Below the pieces are notes generated by a model. It saw only the letters and a program-made list of their open reading frames with translations, was not told the origin of the DNA and made no database searches. Below are positions 44,919 through 53,742 of a stretch of 64,000 nucleotides of DNA, piece after piece (position 1 is the first letter of the stretch; every line of letters begins with the position of its first letter). Source of the stretch: Flavobacteriaceae bacterium PS02293 (GTDB lineage Bacteria; Bacteroidota; Bacteroidia; Flavobacteriales; Weeksellaceae); contig JASCOV010000001.1 of the NCBI GenBank assembly GCA_029960045.1, forward strand, positions 372,001-436,000. The letters run 5' to 3'. A program made the translations under genes and the position numbers.

Positions 44919-46766
44919 GTGAAGATTCATAATAAAAAACGATTTCTCAGTTTTCTCAAATTCAAAAGGGATTTTCAGCAATATGGCCTAGAGAAAGCGC
45001 GTAGTTATGAATTGATTATCCATTGGCTTAATAATAAACTCAGCCGGAGCCAGTTTCTTTTGCTATCCGGGATTTTGGTTGGATGTACAGCTGGACTGGC
45101 GGGAGTTGTTTTGAAAACTATCGTTCATAATATCCATTTTTTCATTACTCACAAAGTCCATTTTGAATATCAGATTTTGTTCTATGTTATCTTTCCATTT
45201 CTTGGAATTGTATTGACAACGAGTATTGTATTGACGATTTTCAAAGGGCAGGACAGAAAAGGAATTGGTGCGATTTTGTATGAGATTGCACAGAACTCGA
45301 GCATTGTTTCTTCAGTTAAAACTTATTCCCAGATTGTACAAAGTGCGATCACAGTTGGTCTTGGAGGATCTGCCGGTCTGGAAAGTCCGATTGCTGTTAC
45401 AGGTGCCGCAATAGGTTCTAATTTTGCGCAGACTTACCGCCTGAATTATAAAGAGCGGACACTTCTTTTGGCTGCTGGTGCAACAGCTGGGATTGCATCG
45501 GCTTTCAATGCTCCGATTGCCGGGATTATGTTTGCTTTTGAGATTCTTTTGACGGGTGTCGTTTTTACAGACTTCATTCCTCTCGTTGTCGCAGCAGTTT
45601 GTGGAAGTCTTCTTTCCAGAATTTTGCTTCAGGAAGATGTACTTTTCAGATTTTATACAAGAGAGGCTTTTAATTATAAGAATGTTCCTTACTATCTGAT
45701 ATTGGGAATTGTGACAGGTTTGTATGCTCGATATTTCCTGATTGTTTCTCAAAAAGTAGAGCATTTTCTCAAAAGACTCCAGATCTCCCGATTGAGAAAA
45801 GCGATGTTAGGAGGTGCGGTATTATCATTTTTGTGTGTACTTTTTCCGCCTCTGTTCGGAGAAGGTTATGATACGGTAAAAGCTTTTACCAACGGACACG
45901 CTAATGCGATTATTGAAAATAGTTTTTTTAGATATTTTGATCTTAAGCAATATACAATCATTATATTTTTGGTCCTTGTTTGTCTTTTAAAGGCCTTCGC
46001 TACATCATTTACTATTTTCAGTGGAGGTAATGGTGGTAACTTTGCGCCGTCACTGTTTGCTGGTGGGTCTGTCGGATTTTTATTTGCCGTGATTTGTCAG
46101 CAAATTGGATTCAAGGATGTTCCGGTGACCAATCTGGTTCTGGTAGGAATGGCAGGAGCGATGAGCGGTGTTCTTTATGCTCCATTGACAGCTATTTTTC
46201 TGATTGCCGAATCTAGTTTTGGTTATGACTTATTTATTCCGTTAATGATTGTTTCGGTCATTTCATATTTGATGGCAAAGTGGTTTTCGCCGATATCACC
46301 GGAATTAAAATCATTAGCAGATCAGGGAAAAATATTTACAAATGAACACGATAAAAATCTTTTGTTTTCTCTTCATACAGAAGATTTCATCGATAAAAAT
46401 TCTCAGACAATCAACGAAAACGCTTCAATAAATGATCTTTTTGAATTGGTGAAAAATGGAAACAAGAATCTGTTTGCTGTTTTGAATAATGATAATCAAT
46501 TAAAAGGAATTCTGACTTTGGATGATATCCGACCTTATCTTTTTAATCAGGAAAATAATGCTTCATTACCAGTAACCAAAATTATGAAAGCACCGCCTGC
46601 ATTGATAAAACCGGAAGATAAACCTTTGGATATTCTTCAGATCTTTGATGATACTGGATCATGGAATCTGCCAGTGGTTGATCAGAATAATCTGTTTATT
46701 GGTTTTATCTCCAAATCATCAATCCTGATGAGCTACAGACAAGTACTGAAAGGATATTCTGAATAG
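44919..46766 (+). CDS. ClC chloride channel/antiporter with CBS domains
   Basis: A 615-residue protein. The ClC core (about 45-440) carries G-S-A-G-L-E155-S-P, equivalent to the G-R-E-G-P loop with its gating glutamate, and G-N-G-G-N-F-A-P-S-L-F-A-G-G. Two CBS domains follow (about 470-610), with the usual D-x-R-P and V-V-D-x-x-x-x-F-I-G-F. It moves chloride, perhaps against protons. No ATG exists upstream in frame, so GTG 44919 is the best start. Confidence 0.93.
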   Translation: MKIHNKKRFLSFLKFKRDFQQYGLEKARSYELIIHWLNNKLSRSQFLLLSGILVGCTAGLAGVVLKTIVHNIHFFITHKVHFEYQILFYVIFPFLGIVLTTSIVLTIFKGQDRKGIGAILYEIAQNSSIVSSVKTYSQIVQSAITVGLGGSAGLESPIAVTGAAIGSNFAQTYRLNYKERTLLLAAGATAGIASAFNAPIAGIMFAFEILLTGVVFTDFIPLVVAAVCGSLLSRILLQEDVLFRFYTREAFNYKNVPYYLILGIVTGLYARYFLIVSQKVEHFLKRLQISRLRKAMLGGAVLSFLCVLFPPLFGEGYDTVKAFTNGHANAIIENSFFRYFDLKQYTIIIFLVLVCLLKAFATSFTIFSGGNGGNFAPSLFAGGSVGFLFAVICQQIGFKDVPVTNLVLVGMAGAMSGVLYAPLTAIFLIAESSFGYDLFIPLMIVSVISYLMAKWFSPISPELKSLADQGKIFTNEHDKNLLFSLHTEDFIDKNSQTINENASINDLFELVKNGNKNLFAVLNNDNQLKGILTLDDIRPYLFNQENNASLPVTKIMKAPPALIKPEDKPLDILQIFDDTGSWNLPVVDQNNLFIGFISKSSILMSYRQVLKGYSE

Positions 46767-46779
46767 ATTAATTTTAATT

Positions 46780-46817
46780 AATAAAGCCGAACTATGAAAA
46801 AATAGTTCGGCTTTATT
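46780..46817. terminator. Bidirectional terminator
   Basis: AATAAAGCCGAACTA and TAGTTCGGCTTTATT form a perfect 15-bp stem between the convergent ClC and LptF/G genes. Confidence 0.92.
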
Positions 46818-46822
46818 AAATA

Positions 46823-48277
46823 TTACTGGTAACGCTCGTGTTCTTTAGGTTTGGAGAACTTATCGATGAGTGGTTTAAAGAGAGCTTTGTACTTCTCAAT
46901 ATCGAACAACTGAGAATCTGTCAACGCTTTGTAAGTAATCCAAACACTGAATGGAAACAGCAGCATATTCGGAACCCAGGCTGCGAGGTAAGGATTAAGA
47001 GTCCCTTTCCAGGAAAGGTTTTCTACCGTAAGATTTACAACGTAGAAAATGATGAAGATCACAATTGCGATAATCACAGGAAGTCCCATTCCGCCTTTTC
47101 TGATAATGGATCCAAGACTGGCACCAATCAAAAAGAAAATAATACACGTAAAGGAATAAGAGACAATACGCTGCTGATACATCACAATTTTGTTGTGGTT
47201 TTTGATTGTATCACGGATTCCGTTTTCATTGGAATCTACTGCAGATTTTAATGCTTCGATTTTGTTATAAGCTCCCCAAAGCACCTCCAGTTTTTTATCT
47301 TTTTTAAGCGTGTCGATTTTGTATTGTTCTTTGATGATTTTATCTTTCGGCTTCGTTTTGTCGATGTATTGAACGTAATTGTTGGTCTGAGAAATAACAG
47401 GTGATGCCATAGAACTCAAAGACACAATATTGCTTTTTCTGTTTTTTACAAGTGTTTCATTCACTTCCGTGTAAGTCTGGAAGCGGTAATCGTCTGTAAT
47501 CTTTTCTTTTTCAATGGCATTATTAATAAGCTCACTGATATCAAAATGATAAACAAGCGTATCAAATTTTACAGACTGATTTGGTTGTTTTTTTCTTGCT
47601 TCGTAAGGTTTTCCGGAGATGTTATCTTCGTAAACGTATCCATCGTAAAGGATCAGTTTCAGGTAATTCCGATCTACAGCATTGGCAAATTTACCTTTTT
47701 TGGCAATGATGGTTTGTTGGTTGTCATAAGGACTTGCATTCTTGTGCAGGAAGACACCTTCCAGTTTTTCTCCTTTTTCGCCATAGATTTTATCAAATTT
47801 TACCGAATATCCCGAAATCTGATCTATGAAAACACCCGGCGTAAAATTAATTGCAGGCTTGGAAGACACAATATTAAATAACATATTCTTGGCCTTCCTC
47901 TGGAAATCCGGAATGATATTATTCGAAAACAGAAACAAAATTCCGGCGAGAAAAGAAACCGTAATCAGCAACGGCATCATCACACGAAGAAGTGAAATCC
48001 CCGCAGCTTTCATCGCCGCAAGCTCATACCGTTCCCCAAAATCTCCAAATGTCATAATGGAAGAGAGTAGGATAGTGAGCGGTAAAACCATACTCACAAC
48101 ACTCATTCCAAGGTAGAAAAGCAGTTTTGTAATTTCCCCATAAGTCAGTCCTTTTCCCGTTAGTTGAGACATCTGCGTCCAGATAATATTAACAATGAAG
48201 ATGAAAAACAGGACACTGAAAATAAAAAGAAATGGTCCGAAAAAGGTTTTGACAATATATTGATCTAATTTTTTCAA
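46823..48277 (-). CDS. LptF/LptG family lipopolysaccharide export permease
   Basis: A 484-residue inner-membrane protein with three N-terminal and three C-terminal helices around a large periplasmic domain (about 125-375). L-D-x-Y-I-V-K-T-F-F-G-P-F at the start and F-G-E-R-Y-E-L-A-A-M-K-A-A-G-I-S are family signatures. It works with LptB to move lipopolysaccharide toward the outer membrane. The periplasmic part is longer than in E. coli LptF, as usual for Bacteroidetes. Confidence 0.92.
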   Translation of the reverse strand: MKKLDQYIVKTFFGPFLFIFSVLFFIFIVNIIWTQMSQLTGKGLTYGEITKLLFYLGMSVVSMVLPLTILLSSIMTFGDFGERYELAAMKAAGISLLRVMMPLLITVSFLAGILFLFSNNIIPDFQRKAKNMLFNIVSSKPAINFTPGVFIDQISGYSVKFDKIYGEKGEKLEGVFLHKNASPYDNQQTIIAKKGKFANAVDRNYLKLILYDGYVYEDNISGKPYEARKKQPNQSVKFDTLVYHFDISELINNAIEKEKITDDYRFQTYTEVNETLVKNRKSNIVSLSSMASPVISQTNNYVQYIDKTKPKDKIIKEQYKIDTLKKDKKLEVLWGAYNKIEALKSAVDSNENGIRDTIKNHNKIVMYQQRIVSYSFTCIIFFLIGASLGSIIRKGGMGLPVIIAIVIFIIFYVVNLTVENLSWKGTLNPYLAAWVPNMLLFPFSVWITYKALTDSQLFDIEKYKALFKPLIDKFSKPKEHERYQ

Positions 48278-48391
48278 TTCAGAAATTTAAACCTCAAAAA
48301 TACTGCAAAAAAAGCAATACTGAAATTGATTCAGGTATTTTAGGAAATATTTATAAAGTTGATTATTTGACTCCGTCGAACCTGAAGGTTT

Positions 48392-48479
48392 GGGCAGCTT
48401 TATCCGTCTTCCGTTCCCAATCTTTTTGCCCTTGCTTTTCCAGCCACAAAAAAGGATTTCCACTCAAGCCGGGCTGCGG
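48392..48479 (+). repeat. REP-like palindromic element, family A, copy 3
   Basis: Begins GGGCAGCTTTATCCGTCTTC and ends CACTCAAGCCGGGCTGCGG. The loop TTTTCCAGCCACAAAAAAGG is shared with copy 1. With the next repeat and a terminator it fills the 409-bp gap before the dehydrogenase gene. Confidence 0.9.
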
Positions 48480-48517
48480 ATTTTCTATTCCAATCAAAAT
48501 TCAACAAAAACCGAAAT

Positions 48518-48571
48518 TTGTCATTCTGAAAGAATCTATACACACTGTCGAGATTCTTTCAGAATGACAAT
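48518..48571. repeat. Inverted repeat, TTGTCATTC family, copy 2
   Basis: TTGTCATTCTGAAAGAATCT and AGATTCTTTCAGAATGACAA are perfectly complementary over 20 bp around a 14-nt loop. Related to the looser repeat at 34492-34596. Confidence 0.88.
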
Positions 48572-48606
48572 ATTGTGTTTTATTGGGAAAGGTGTTTTTA
48601 TACAAA

Positions 48607-48631
48607 AATCCGCAACGATAAATTGCGGATT
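48607..48631 (-). terminator. Terminator after the aldehyde dehydrogenase gene
   Basis: AATCCGCAA and TTGCGGATT pair around a 7-nt loop, with T5 following on the minus strand. It lies 56 bp past the stop. Confidence 0.7.
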
Positions 48632-48686
48632 GATTTATTAATAATATTAAAAGTCTAAGTTCTAATATCTCACTTCTAACCTCTAA

Positions 48687-50312
48687 TTAAAAAATATAAT
48701 CCGTACTCAAAAAGTTAGAATCGTGATCTCTTACAATAGAATTCAATAATGTCTTGTTAGATTCCGTGATTTTTGCAGCCACCAAAGATCTGATGGAGAA
48801 AGATCTCAAGGCATCAAAAACAGAAAGCGTTCCTTCTGCGCTGTCTTTTCTTCCTGTAAATGGGAAAACATCGGGGCCTCTTTGCGCCTGACAATTGATG
48901 TTTACACGGCTTACAAGATTTACAAATGCATCAATCAGAGTGGAAGTTTCCTGTGGATCTTCACTGAAAATACTCACTTGCATTCCGTGGTCTGCATTCA
49001 CTTGGTAATCGATTGGCTCATCAATACTGTCAAACGGAACAACCGGAATTACTGGTCCGAATTGCTCTTCGTGGTACAATTTCATTTGGTCATTCACAGG
49101 ATAGACTACTGCTGGAAATACGAAAGAAGCTTCGTTGTAACCACCGTTTTCGTTAAGGACTTTTGCACCTTTTGATATAGCATCCTGGATACATTCTTCA
49201 AGATAAGGAGGTTTATTAACTTCCGGAAGCGGTGTGATTTTCACATCCTTTTCCCAAGGTAAACCGGGCTTCAAAGCAGAAACGGCAACTGTTAATTTCT
49301 GAGTAAATTCCTCAGCTACATCTTTCTGAACGAAGATTAGCTTAAGAGCTGTACATCTTTGACCGTTGAAGGAAAGAGAGCCGAGAATAATTTCGCTTAC
49401 TGCGATATCGAGGTTGGCGTGTTTTGTAACGATTGCGGCATTCTTTGCGTCAAGACTTAGAATTGCTCTTAATCTGTTGACTTTTGGATGAAGTTTTTTC
49501 AAGCCATTTGCAACTTTACTCGATCCTATGAAAGCTAATACATTCACTTTTCCACTTTCCATAATTGGGGTGATGATCTCTGCGCCTTTTCCATAAAGCG
49601 TGTTGACTGTTCCTTTTGGAAACGCTTCCTGAAATGCTTTTAATAATGGATAATGTGCAAGAACACCGTGTTTAGGAAGTTTGAACAAGATTGTATTTCC
49701 CATTATTAATGCTGGAATCAATGTGGTGAAGATCTCATTCAATGGGTAATTGAATGGTCCCATACTTAGGACTACGCCAAGGGGAGCTCTTCTGACTTGG
49801 GCAATAGTGCCTTCTGCCTGTTGGAATCTGGAAGATTCTCTGTCGAGATCTTTTAAAGCATCAATGGTTTGGTTGATGTAATCTACAGTTCTGTCGAATT
49901 CCTTGGTAGAATCTGGGAGGGTTTTTCCGATTTCCCACATTAATAGTTTGATGATCAGATCGCGTTCTTTGATCATTAAGTAAACGAACTTCTGCATACA
50001 TTTGATTCTATCTTCTACTGACATTGTTGGCCATTCGCCGAGTCCGTTGTCATAGGCTTTTACTGATGCTTCCAGAACATCCATTGCGTCTTCCGGACTG
50101 ATGTTTGGGATGCTTCCCAAAAGTTTTCTTTCCAGTCCGTTTTCTGTAGGGATGCAGATTGGGGAATAGATTTCTGTCACGTCACCGTTCCATTGTACCA
50201 GTTCGCCGTTTAGGAGATATTCTCTTTGGTGAATGACGGGCACTTTGAATTCTTCGGGGATTTCGTTTTCGCTTTTGAATATGTCTTTGAACGTTGGATT
50301 TTCTGAACTCAT
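48687..50312 (-). CDS. GapN-like aldehyde dehydrogenase
   Basis: A 541-residue NAD(P)-dependent aldehyde dehydrogenase. The catalytic Cys is C320 in F-N-G-Q-R-C-T-A-L-K and N188 in F-N-Y-P holds the oxyanion. G-Q-R-C-T-A and the late R-G-P-D-x-F-P-F-T-G-R-K-D-S are closest to non-phosphorylating glyceraldehyde-3-phosphate dehydrogenase (GapN). The general-base motif usually written E-L-G-G-K is here S-L-D288-A-K-N, so the canonical Glu is Asp. Substrate and activity therefore need care. Confidence 0.85.
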   Translation of the reverse strand: MSSENPTFKDIFKSENEIPEEFKVPVIHQREYLLNGELVQWNGDVTEIYSPICIPTENGLERKLLGSIPNISPEDAMDVLEASVKAYDNGLGEWPTMSVEDRIKCMQKFVYLMIKERDLIIKLLMWEIGKTLPDSTKEFDRTVDYINQTIDALKDLDRESSRFQQAEGTIAQVRRAPLGVVLSMGPFNYPLNEIFTTLIPALIMGNTILFKLPKHGVLAHYPLLKAFQEAFPKGTVNTLYGKGAEIITPIMESGKVNVLAFIGSSKVANGLKKLHPKVNRLRAILSLDAKNAAIVTKHANLDIAVSEIILGSLSFNGQRCTALKLIFVQKDVAEEFTQKLTVAVSALKPGLPWEKDVKITPLPEVNKPPYLEECIQDAISKGAKVLNENGGYNEASFVFPAVVYPVNDQMKLYHEEQFGPVIPVVPFDSIDEPIDYQVNADHGMQVSIFSEDPQETSTLIDAFVNLVSRVNINCQAQRGPDVFPFTGRKDSAEGTLSVFDALRSFSIRSLVAAKITESNKTLLNSIVRDHDSNFLSTDYIF

Positions 50313-50420
50313 AGTTTGTTGATTGTTATTAATTGGGTTTTGATTTTTGATGACAATAAATTTAGAGATAAAGATTGATTCTGCGATGTTGTTAACATAG
50401 ATTTATTCTATGCGGGAATA

Positions 50421-50446
50421 AAAAAAACTCAACTGAGAAGTTGAGT
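50421..50446 (-). terminator. Terminator after the DoxX-like gene
   Basis: ACTCAACT and AGTTGAGT pair around GAGA. On the minus strand T7 follows. Confidence 0.75.
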
Positions 50447-50469
50447 GGTGTTTGAATGTATTAGAGATG

Positions 50470-50530
50470 CTTCGACTCCGCTCAGCATGACAATTCTAAT
50501 ATGAGGTGTCAGTCTGAGCGGAGTCGAAGA
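50470..50530. repeat. Dispersed inverted repeat, CTTCGACTCCGCTCAG family
   Basis: CTTCGACTCCGCTCAGCATG on the left and CTGAGCGGAGTCGAAG on the right form a 16-bp stem with TGACA/TGTCA extending it. Third copy in the window. Confidence 0.88.
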
Positions 50531-50538
50531 CTTTACAA

Positions 50539-50928
50539 TTACTTATTATTAGTAGACTTCAATGCCCAAGCGATGAGAGCTGGCTGCATAAATAATCTTG
50601 CAAATCTTTTGTTGTCTGAGTCGAGTCCGAAAGCGTTTCTTCTTTCTTTGTACTGCGCATAATTTCCGGGGAAAACGGCGGTAAATAATCCGGCCACAAT
50701 TTGACCTACGATTGATTCATATTTCCTGGGTGCGGCAATGATAGCTGCTCCCATTGCGATCTCTACGATTCCGGAATAAACAACGGTGTCATCTTTCTCA
50801 AGTGGAACCCACTCAGGAACTTGGGCTTGGAATTCTTTTCTTGCGAAGGTAAGGTGTCCGATTCCTGCTGTGATGAGCATTGCGCCTAAGCCGTATTTTG
50901 CGATGGTTTTGATTGTAGTTGCTTCCAT
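50539..50928 (-). CDS. DoxX-like membrane protein
   Basis: A 129-residue protein with about four hydrophobic segments (11-27, 47-66, 73-89 and 110-124). The start K-Y-G-L-G-A-M-L-I-T-A-G-I-G-H and G-I-V-E-I-A-M-G-A-A fit the DoxX/DoxD-like family. Molecular role unknown; family members occur near redox genes, and a thiol peroxidase gene is divergent here. Confidence 0.78.
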   Translation of the reverse strand: MEATTIKTIAKYGLGAMLITAGIGHLTFARKEFQAQVPEWVPLEKDDTVVYSGIVEIAMGAAIIAAPRKYESIVGQIVAGLFTAVFPGNYAQYKERRNAFGLDSDNKRFARLFMQPALIAWALKSTNNK

Positions 50929-51059
50929 AATTGGGGATTTTCCGAGAGTAGGTTCAAGAATGATTCCAAAAAATATTAATGTATTGTTAAATCATTTATC
51001 ATTATAAATATTCAGAATTTAAACTTAAAATTATTTATTTAAGTCCTTAATAAAAGAGA

Positions 51060-51067
51060 TAAATTTG
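51060..51067 (+). promoter_or_regulatory. Candidate -7 box of tpx
   Basis: TAAATTTG fits TAnnTTTG and lies 15 bases before the tpx ATG. No clear TTG was found at -33, so this is tentative. Confidence 0.35.
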
Positions 51068-51082
51068 TTTAAAATTAAAAAT

Positions 51083-51655
51083 ATGTTTTCAAAAATAGTT
51101 TTCAGTACAATGTTCTGTTTCTCAGCATTTATTTTTGCTCAAAATTCTAAAAAAAACAATACTGTTCTAATGGGTGGAAACCCTGTACACACCTATTCCA
51201 AATTGCCGACAGTTAATCAGCAGGCTCCAAAATTCATATTGACAGGAGTGGATATGAAAGATCAGAGTTTGGATTCTTATAAAGGGAAATATCTGATTCT
51301 GAACATTTTTCCAAGTGTAGATACGGGCGTTTGTTCCGCATCGGTACGTCATTTCAATGAAGATGCTGCAAGCCTTCCTAATACGGTTGTGCTTTGTATC
51401 TCAAAAGATCTTCCTTTTGCACAAAAGAGATTTTGTGGTGCAGAAGGTATTAAAAATGTTGTAATGCTGTCAGATTACCGATCCGATTTTGGAAAAACGT
51501 ATGGAGTAGAACTTACAGATTCTCCTATGAAAGGACTTTTGAGCAGAGCGGTGGTGGTGATAGATCCTTCAGGAAAAATTGTTTATGAGGAACAAGTGAG
51601 CGACATTTCTCACGAACCAAATTATGAAGCTGCTATGAAGGCGGTTAAATTATAG
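51083..51655 (+). CDS. tpx: Thiol peroxidase (Tpx) with signal peptide
   Basis: A 190-residue protein. Residues 1-20 form a signal peptide ending I-F-A-Q, which is unusual because Tpx is normally cytoplasmic or periplasmic without such a clear leader. The atypical 2-Cys peroxiredoxin core has the peroxidatic C84 in P-S-V-D-T-G-V-C-S and the resolving C118 in R-F-C-G-A-E. It reduces peroxides using thioredoxin-like donors. I use ATG 51083; a TTG 18 bases upstream overlaps the -7 box. Confidence 0.9.
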   Translation: MFSKIVFSTMFCFSAFIFAQNSKKNNTVLMGGNPVHTYSKLPTVNQQAPKFILTGVDMKDQSLDSYKGKYLILNIFPSVDTGVCSASVRHFNEDAASLPNTVVLCISKDLPFAQKRFCGAEGIKNVVMLSDYRSDFGKTYGVELTDSPMKGLLSRAVVVIDPSGKIVYEEQVSDISHEPNYEAAMKAVKL

Positions 51656-51678
51656 AAATTACAACTTTCTGAAATTAT

Positions 51679-51710
51679 AAAAAGCAGTCTAAATTTTTGG
51701 CTGCTTTTTG
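51679..51710 (+). terminator. Terminator after tpx
   Basis: AAAAAGCAG and CTGCTTTTT pair around a 13-nt loop, 24 bp past the stop. Confidence 0.8.
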
Positions 51711-51740
51711 TTTCTGAGAATTTGAATTATTATGAAAGAC

Positions 51741-52442
51741 TCAACTTGTAATCCTGTAAATATAGAGATTGACTTTTGAATTGGTCAACAATCCTAGATT
51801 CAAAAGCCCGTTGAGATTGACAGCAAATGTAACGGTGTCACCAGCTTCCAATGATACGATAGACTGGATACCAGATGAGGTAACGGGAACGGAGGCTAAA
51901 GTGATTCCCAGTAAGGATACACGCACGCCATCGAAGCTTTTTTCTTCCCAGATTTCATTGTTTCTTAATATTCCCAGTTTTTTACCACCAAGTGCTTCCA
52001 GATTAACGCCTGATTCCAATTGAAATTCATAACTGATCATATAGATTCCCGGCTTCTGAGCAGTATAAACGCCGTCTGTAAACAATTGCGGATTGCCGAG
52101 CTTGGTGTCAGAATTACCTGTGATGTTCAGTTTTTGCCAGCCTCCTCCGATGCTGAGATTCAGTAAAGACCAGTTTCCGTTTTTTGTGGCGTAGTATGCT
52201 GTGCTGCCGTGGAAAAGACGGTCGCTGTTTATTTCTTTGATTTCATGGTCTCCGGTTGTAGAATTATCTCTTACCAGAAAAGTGTAATCCGAGGTGACAC
52301 TATCGACATTGGTAACGTTTCTTATAGTGAGATTACCATTGATATCAAGTGTGGATTTGGGATCAGATGTATTGATGCCGACTTGAGCGCGAAAGACAGT
52401 TGCCAATAAAATCAAACCGAAAAAATAGAATCGCTTTTTCAT
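51741..52442 (-). CDS. Hypothetical secreted protein with C-terminal beta-sandwich
   Basis: A 233-residue protein with signal peptide (1-19, ending F-R-A-Q) and then V-G-I-N-T-S-D-P-K-S-T-L-D-I-N-G-N, a motif that opens many flavobacterial surface and tail-fibre-like proteins. The C-terminal half (about 100-233) looks like a C1q/TNF-type jelly-roll. I use ATG 52442, the start of the signal peptide; the frame is open upstream but with no coding character. No T9SS domain is seen. Confidence 0.7.
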   Translation of the reverse strand: MKKRFYFFGLILLATVFRAQVGINTSDPKSTLDINGNLTIRNVTNVDSVTSDYTFLVRDNSTTGDHEIKEINSDRLFHGSTAYYATKNGNWSLLNLSIGGGWQKLNITGNSDTKLGNPQLFTDGVYTAQKPGIYMISYEFQLESGVNLEALGGKKLGILRNNEIWEEKSFDGVRVSLLGITLASVPVTSSGIQSIVSLEAGDTVTFAVNLNGLLNLGLLTNSKVNLYIYRITS

Positions 52443-52656
52443 AATCTGTAGTTTTAGAATTAATATGAGCCCGATGGACGTTTGAATTATCTTGAATAAA
52501 AACAAATTTGTGCTTTCACTTTTCCAACCGAGATTGGTACTGTTTCTTAAAAACTTAGCCGTATAAGTTATTCCTGCAAGGCAAAGTTTGGAAAAAAAAG
52601 TCTGTAAAGATTCCGTATTAATACCGCATTTTAATTTTAAATGAAAATTTTGACAC

Positions 52657-52686
52657 AAAAAAACCTGCTGATAAGCAGGTTTTTTA
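52657..52686. terminator. Bidirectional-type terminator
   Basis: AAAAAACCTGC and GCAGGTTTTTT pair around a 7-nt loop, 18 bp past the stop of the SDR gene. Confidence 0.85.
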
Positions 52687-52704
52687 TTTATAGAAGTTAT
52701 GTTT

Positions 52705-53466
52705 TTAAATATGGAAATATCTGGGATCGGGATATTGAAATTCAAAATCCAAATCTGATATTAATTTTTCGGGAGAAATCGTTCTTCCAAAAGTTGCTCG
52801 TTCGCCGGAATAGGGAAGTCCTTTCTGGGCATTGATGACTTCTTCTTTGTTGGGGTGGATGGGTGCAACAATGTTGTAAACCTTGGATTGAGAATTATTA
52901 TTCAGCATTTTCTCTACAGCAGAACAGATGTCAGCGTAATGAATGTGATTCACTAAAAGATCGAGATTGGAAATATTGTAATTCTTGAGAAGCCTTTGAT
53001 CGCCCATCAATCCGGCTAATCTCAGAATATTAGTCTGCGGAAATTTCTCTAAGATGAAACTTTCACTTTCAACTTCCTGTGCTGGTTTGTCCGCTTCTTT
53101 AAATTCTTGCTCAATCTCTGGATAAACGCCTGTGGAGCTCAATAAGAAAAGTTGACCTTTGTAATCTCCGAGAAAATTGAGAAGGTTTTGCCGTTTGTCG
53201 TTGATCAGAATCTGTGCACCTCTTATTCCCGAAAAGGGAACGCTGATGATAATGGCATCCAGTTCTTGAGCGACTTCCCAAGGTTTTATTTCTGAATCTA
53301 ATTCGTCAGGAAAACTTACCAGAGTAGAGTGGTATCCTTTTGCGTTGAGGTCTTCCACTTTCGACGGCGTGGTTGTTGTCGCAAAGATTTCGTATCGGTT
53401 TGATAGTTTTTTTGCGATGTGATTACCGAGCCAGCCGAAGCCGATGATTCCTAGTTTTTTGTTCAT
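52705..53466 (-). CDS. NAD(P)-binding SDR/epimerase-like protein
   Basis: A 253-residue Rossmann-fold protein. K-L-G-I-I-G-F-G-W-L-G-N-H-I-A at the start binds the dinucleotide, S-S-T-G-V-Y-P is the active-site Ser region, and N-H-I-H-Y-A-D-I-C resembles the substrate loop of extended SDRs. Closest in layout to small epimerase-like proteins (YeeZ type). I use ATG 53466 as the Rossmann motif begins there. Substrate unknown. Confidence 0.82.
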   Translation of the reverse strand: MNKKLGIIGFGWLGNHIAKKLSNRYEIFATTTTPSKVEDLNAKGYHSTLVSFPDELDSEIKPWEVAQELDAIIISVPFSGIRGAQILINDKRQNLLNFLGDYKGQLFLLSSTGVYPEIEQEFKEADKPAQEVESESFILEKFPQTNILRLAGLMGDQRLLKNYNISNLDLLVNHIHYADICSAVEKMLNNNSQSKVYNIVAPIHPNKEEVINAQKGLPYSGERATFGRTISPEKLISDLDFEFQYPDPRYFHI

Positions 53467-53514
53467 TTTTTTATATTTATTTTCAAAGGAATTCACGAAT
53501 CTTCCGGTTTCATT

Positions 53515-53685
53515 TTAATATTCATAAACGTCAGTTAATTTAGTATTATCAGGAATTCTTAGAGATTCCATTTTCTTTTTAAAATCATTTAATTTTAAAT
53601 TCTTTAAAACACAATTTTTATCGGTACTTAAAATCCAATAATCTTTTACATTTTCATCAGGAATTTCTTTGCATTTCCCTTTAGT
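53515..53685 (-). pseudogene. 3' fragment of an unknown gene, 5' part missing
   Basis: The minus strand is open for 56 codons with good coding character, ending V-Y-E-Y-stop at 53515-53517. It includes K-E-I-P-D-E-N-V-K-D-Y-W-I-L-S-T-D-K-N-C. There is no start codon near its front: it begins right after the TAA of the second hutU tail (53686-53688). It looks like the remains of a gene cut by the recombination that placed that tail here. Confidence 0.55.
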
Positions 53686-53742
53686 TTAAAACAAACTCTC
53701 ATCCACAAAATTCGACAATGCTATTTTCAAATTCGGTTGAGC
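53686..53742 (-). repeat. Second, diverged copy of the hutU 3' end
   Basis: 57 bp read in frame as A-Q-P-N-L-K-I-A-L-S-N-F-V-D-E-S-L-F-stop, against A-E-P-N-L-K-V-T-L-P-N-F-V-D-E-G-L-F-stop at the end of hutU (54355-54411). Substitutions keep the frame, so it derives from a functional hutU of another lineage. It lies immediately past the stop of the 53742-54335 gene. Confidence 0.85.

Noticed and set aside
48367..48641. Plus-strand small reading frames before the dehydrogenase gene
   Set aside because: They are composed of REP family A, an inverted repeat and a terminator.
52443..52745. Long N-terminal extension of the 51741-52442 protein
   Set aside because: The signal peptide starts at 52442; upstream DNA has no coding character and contains a terminator.
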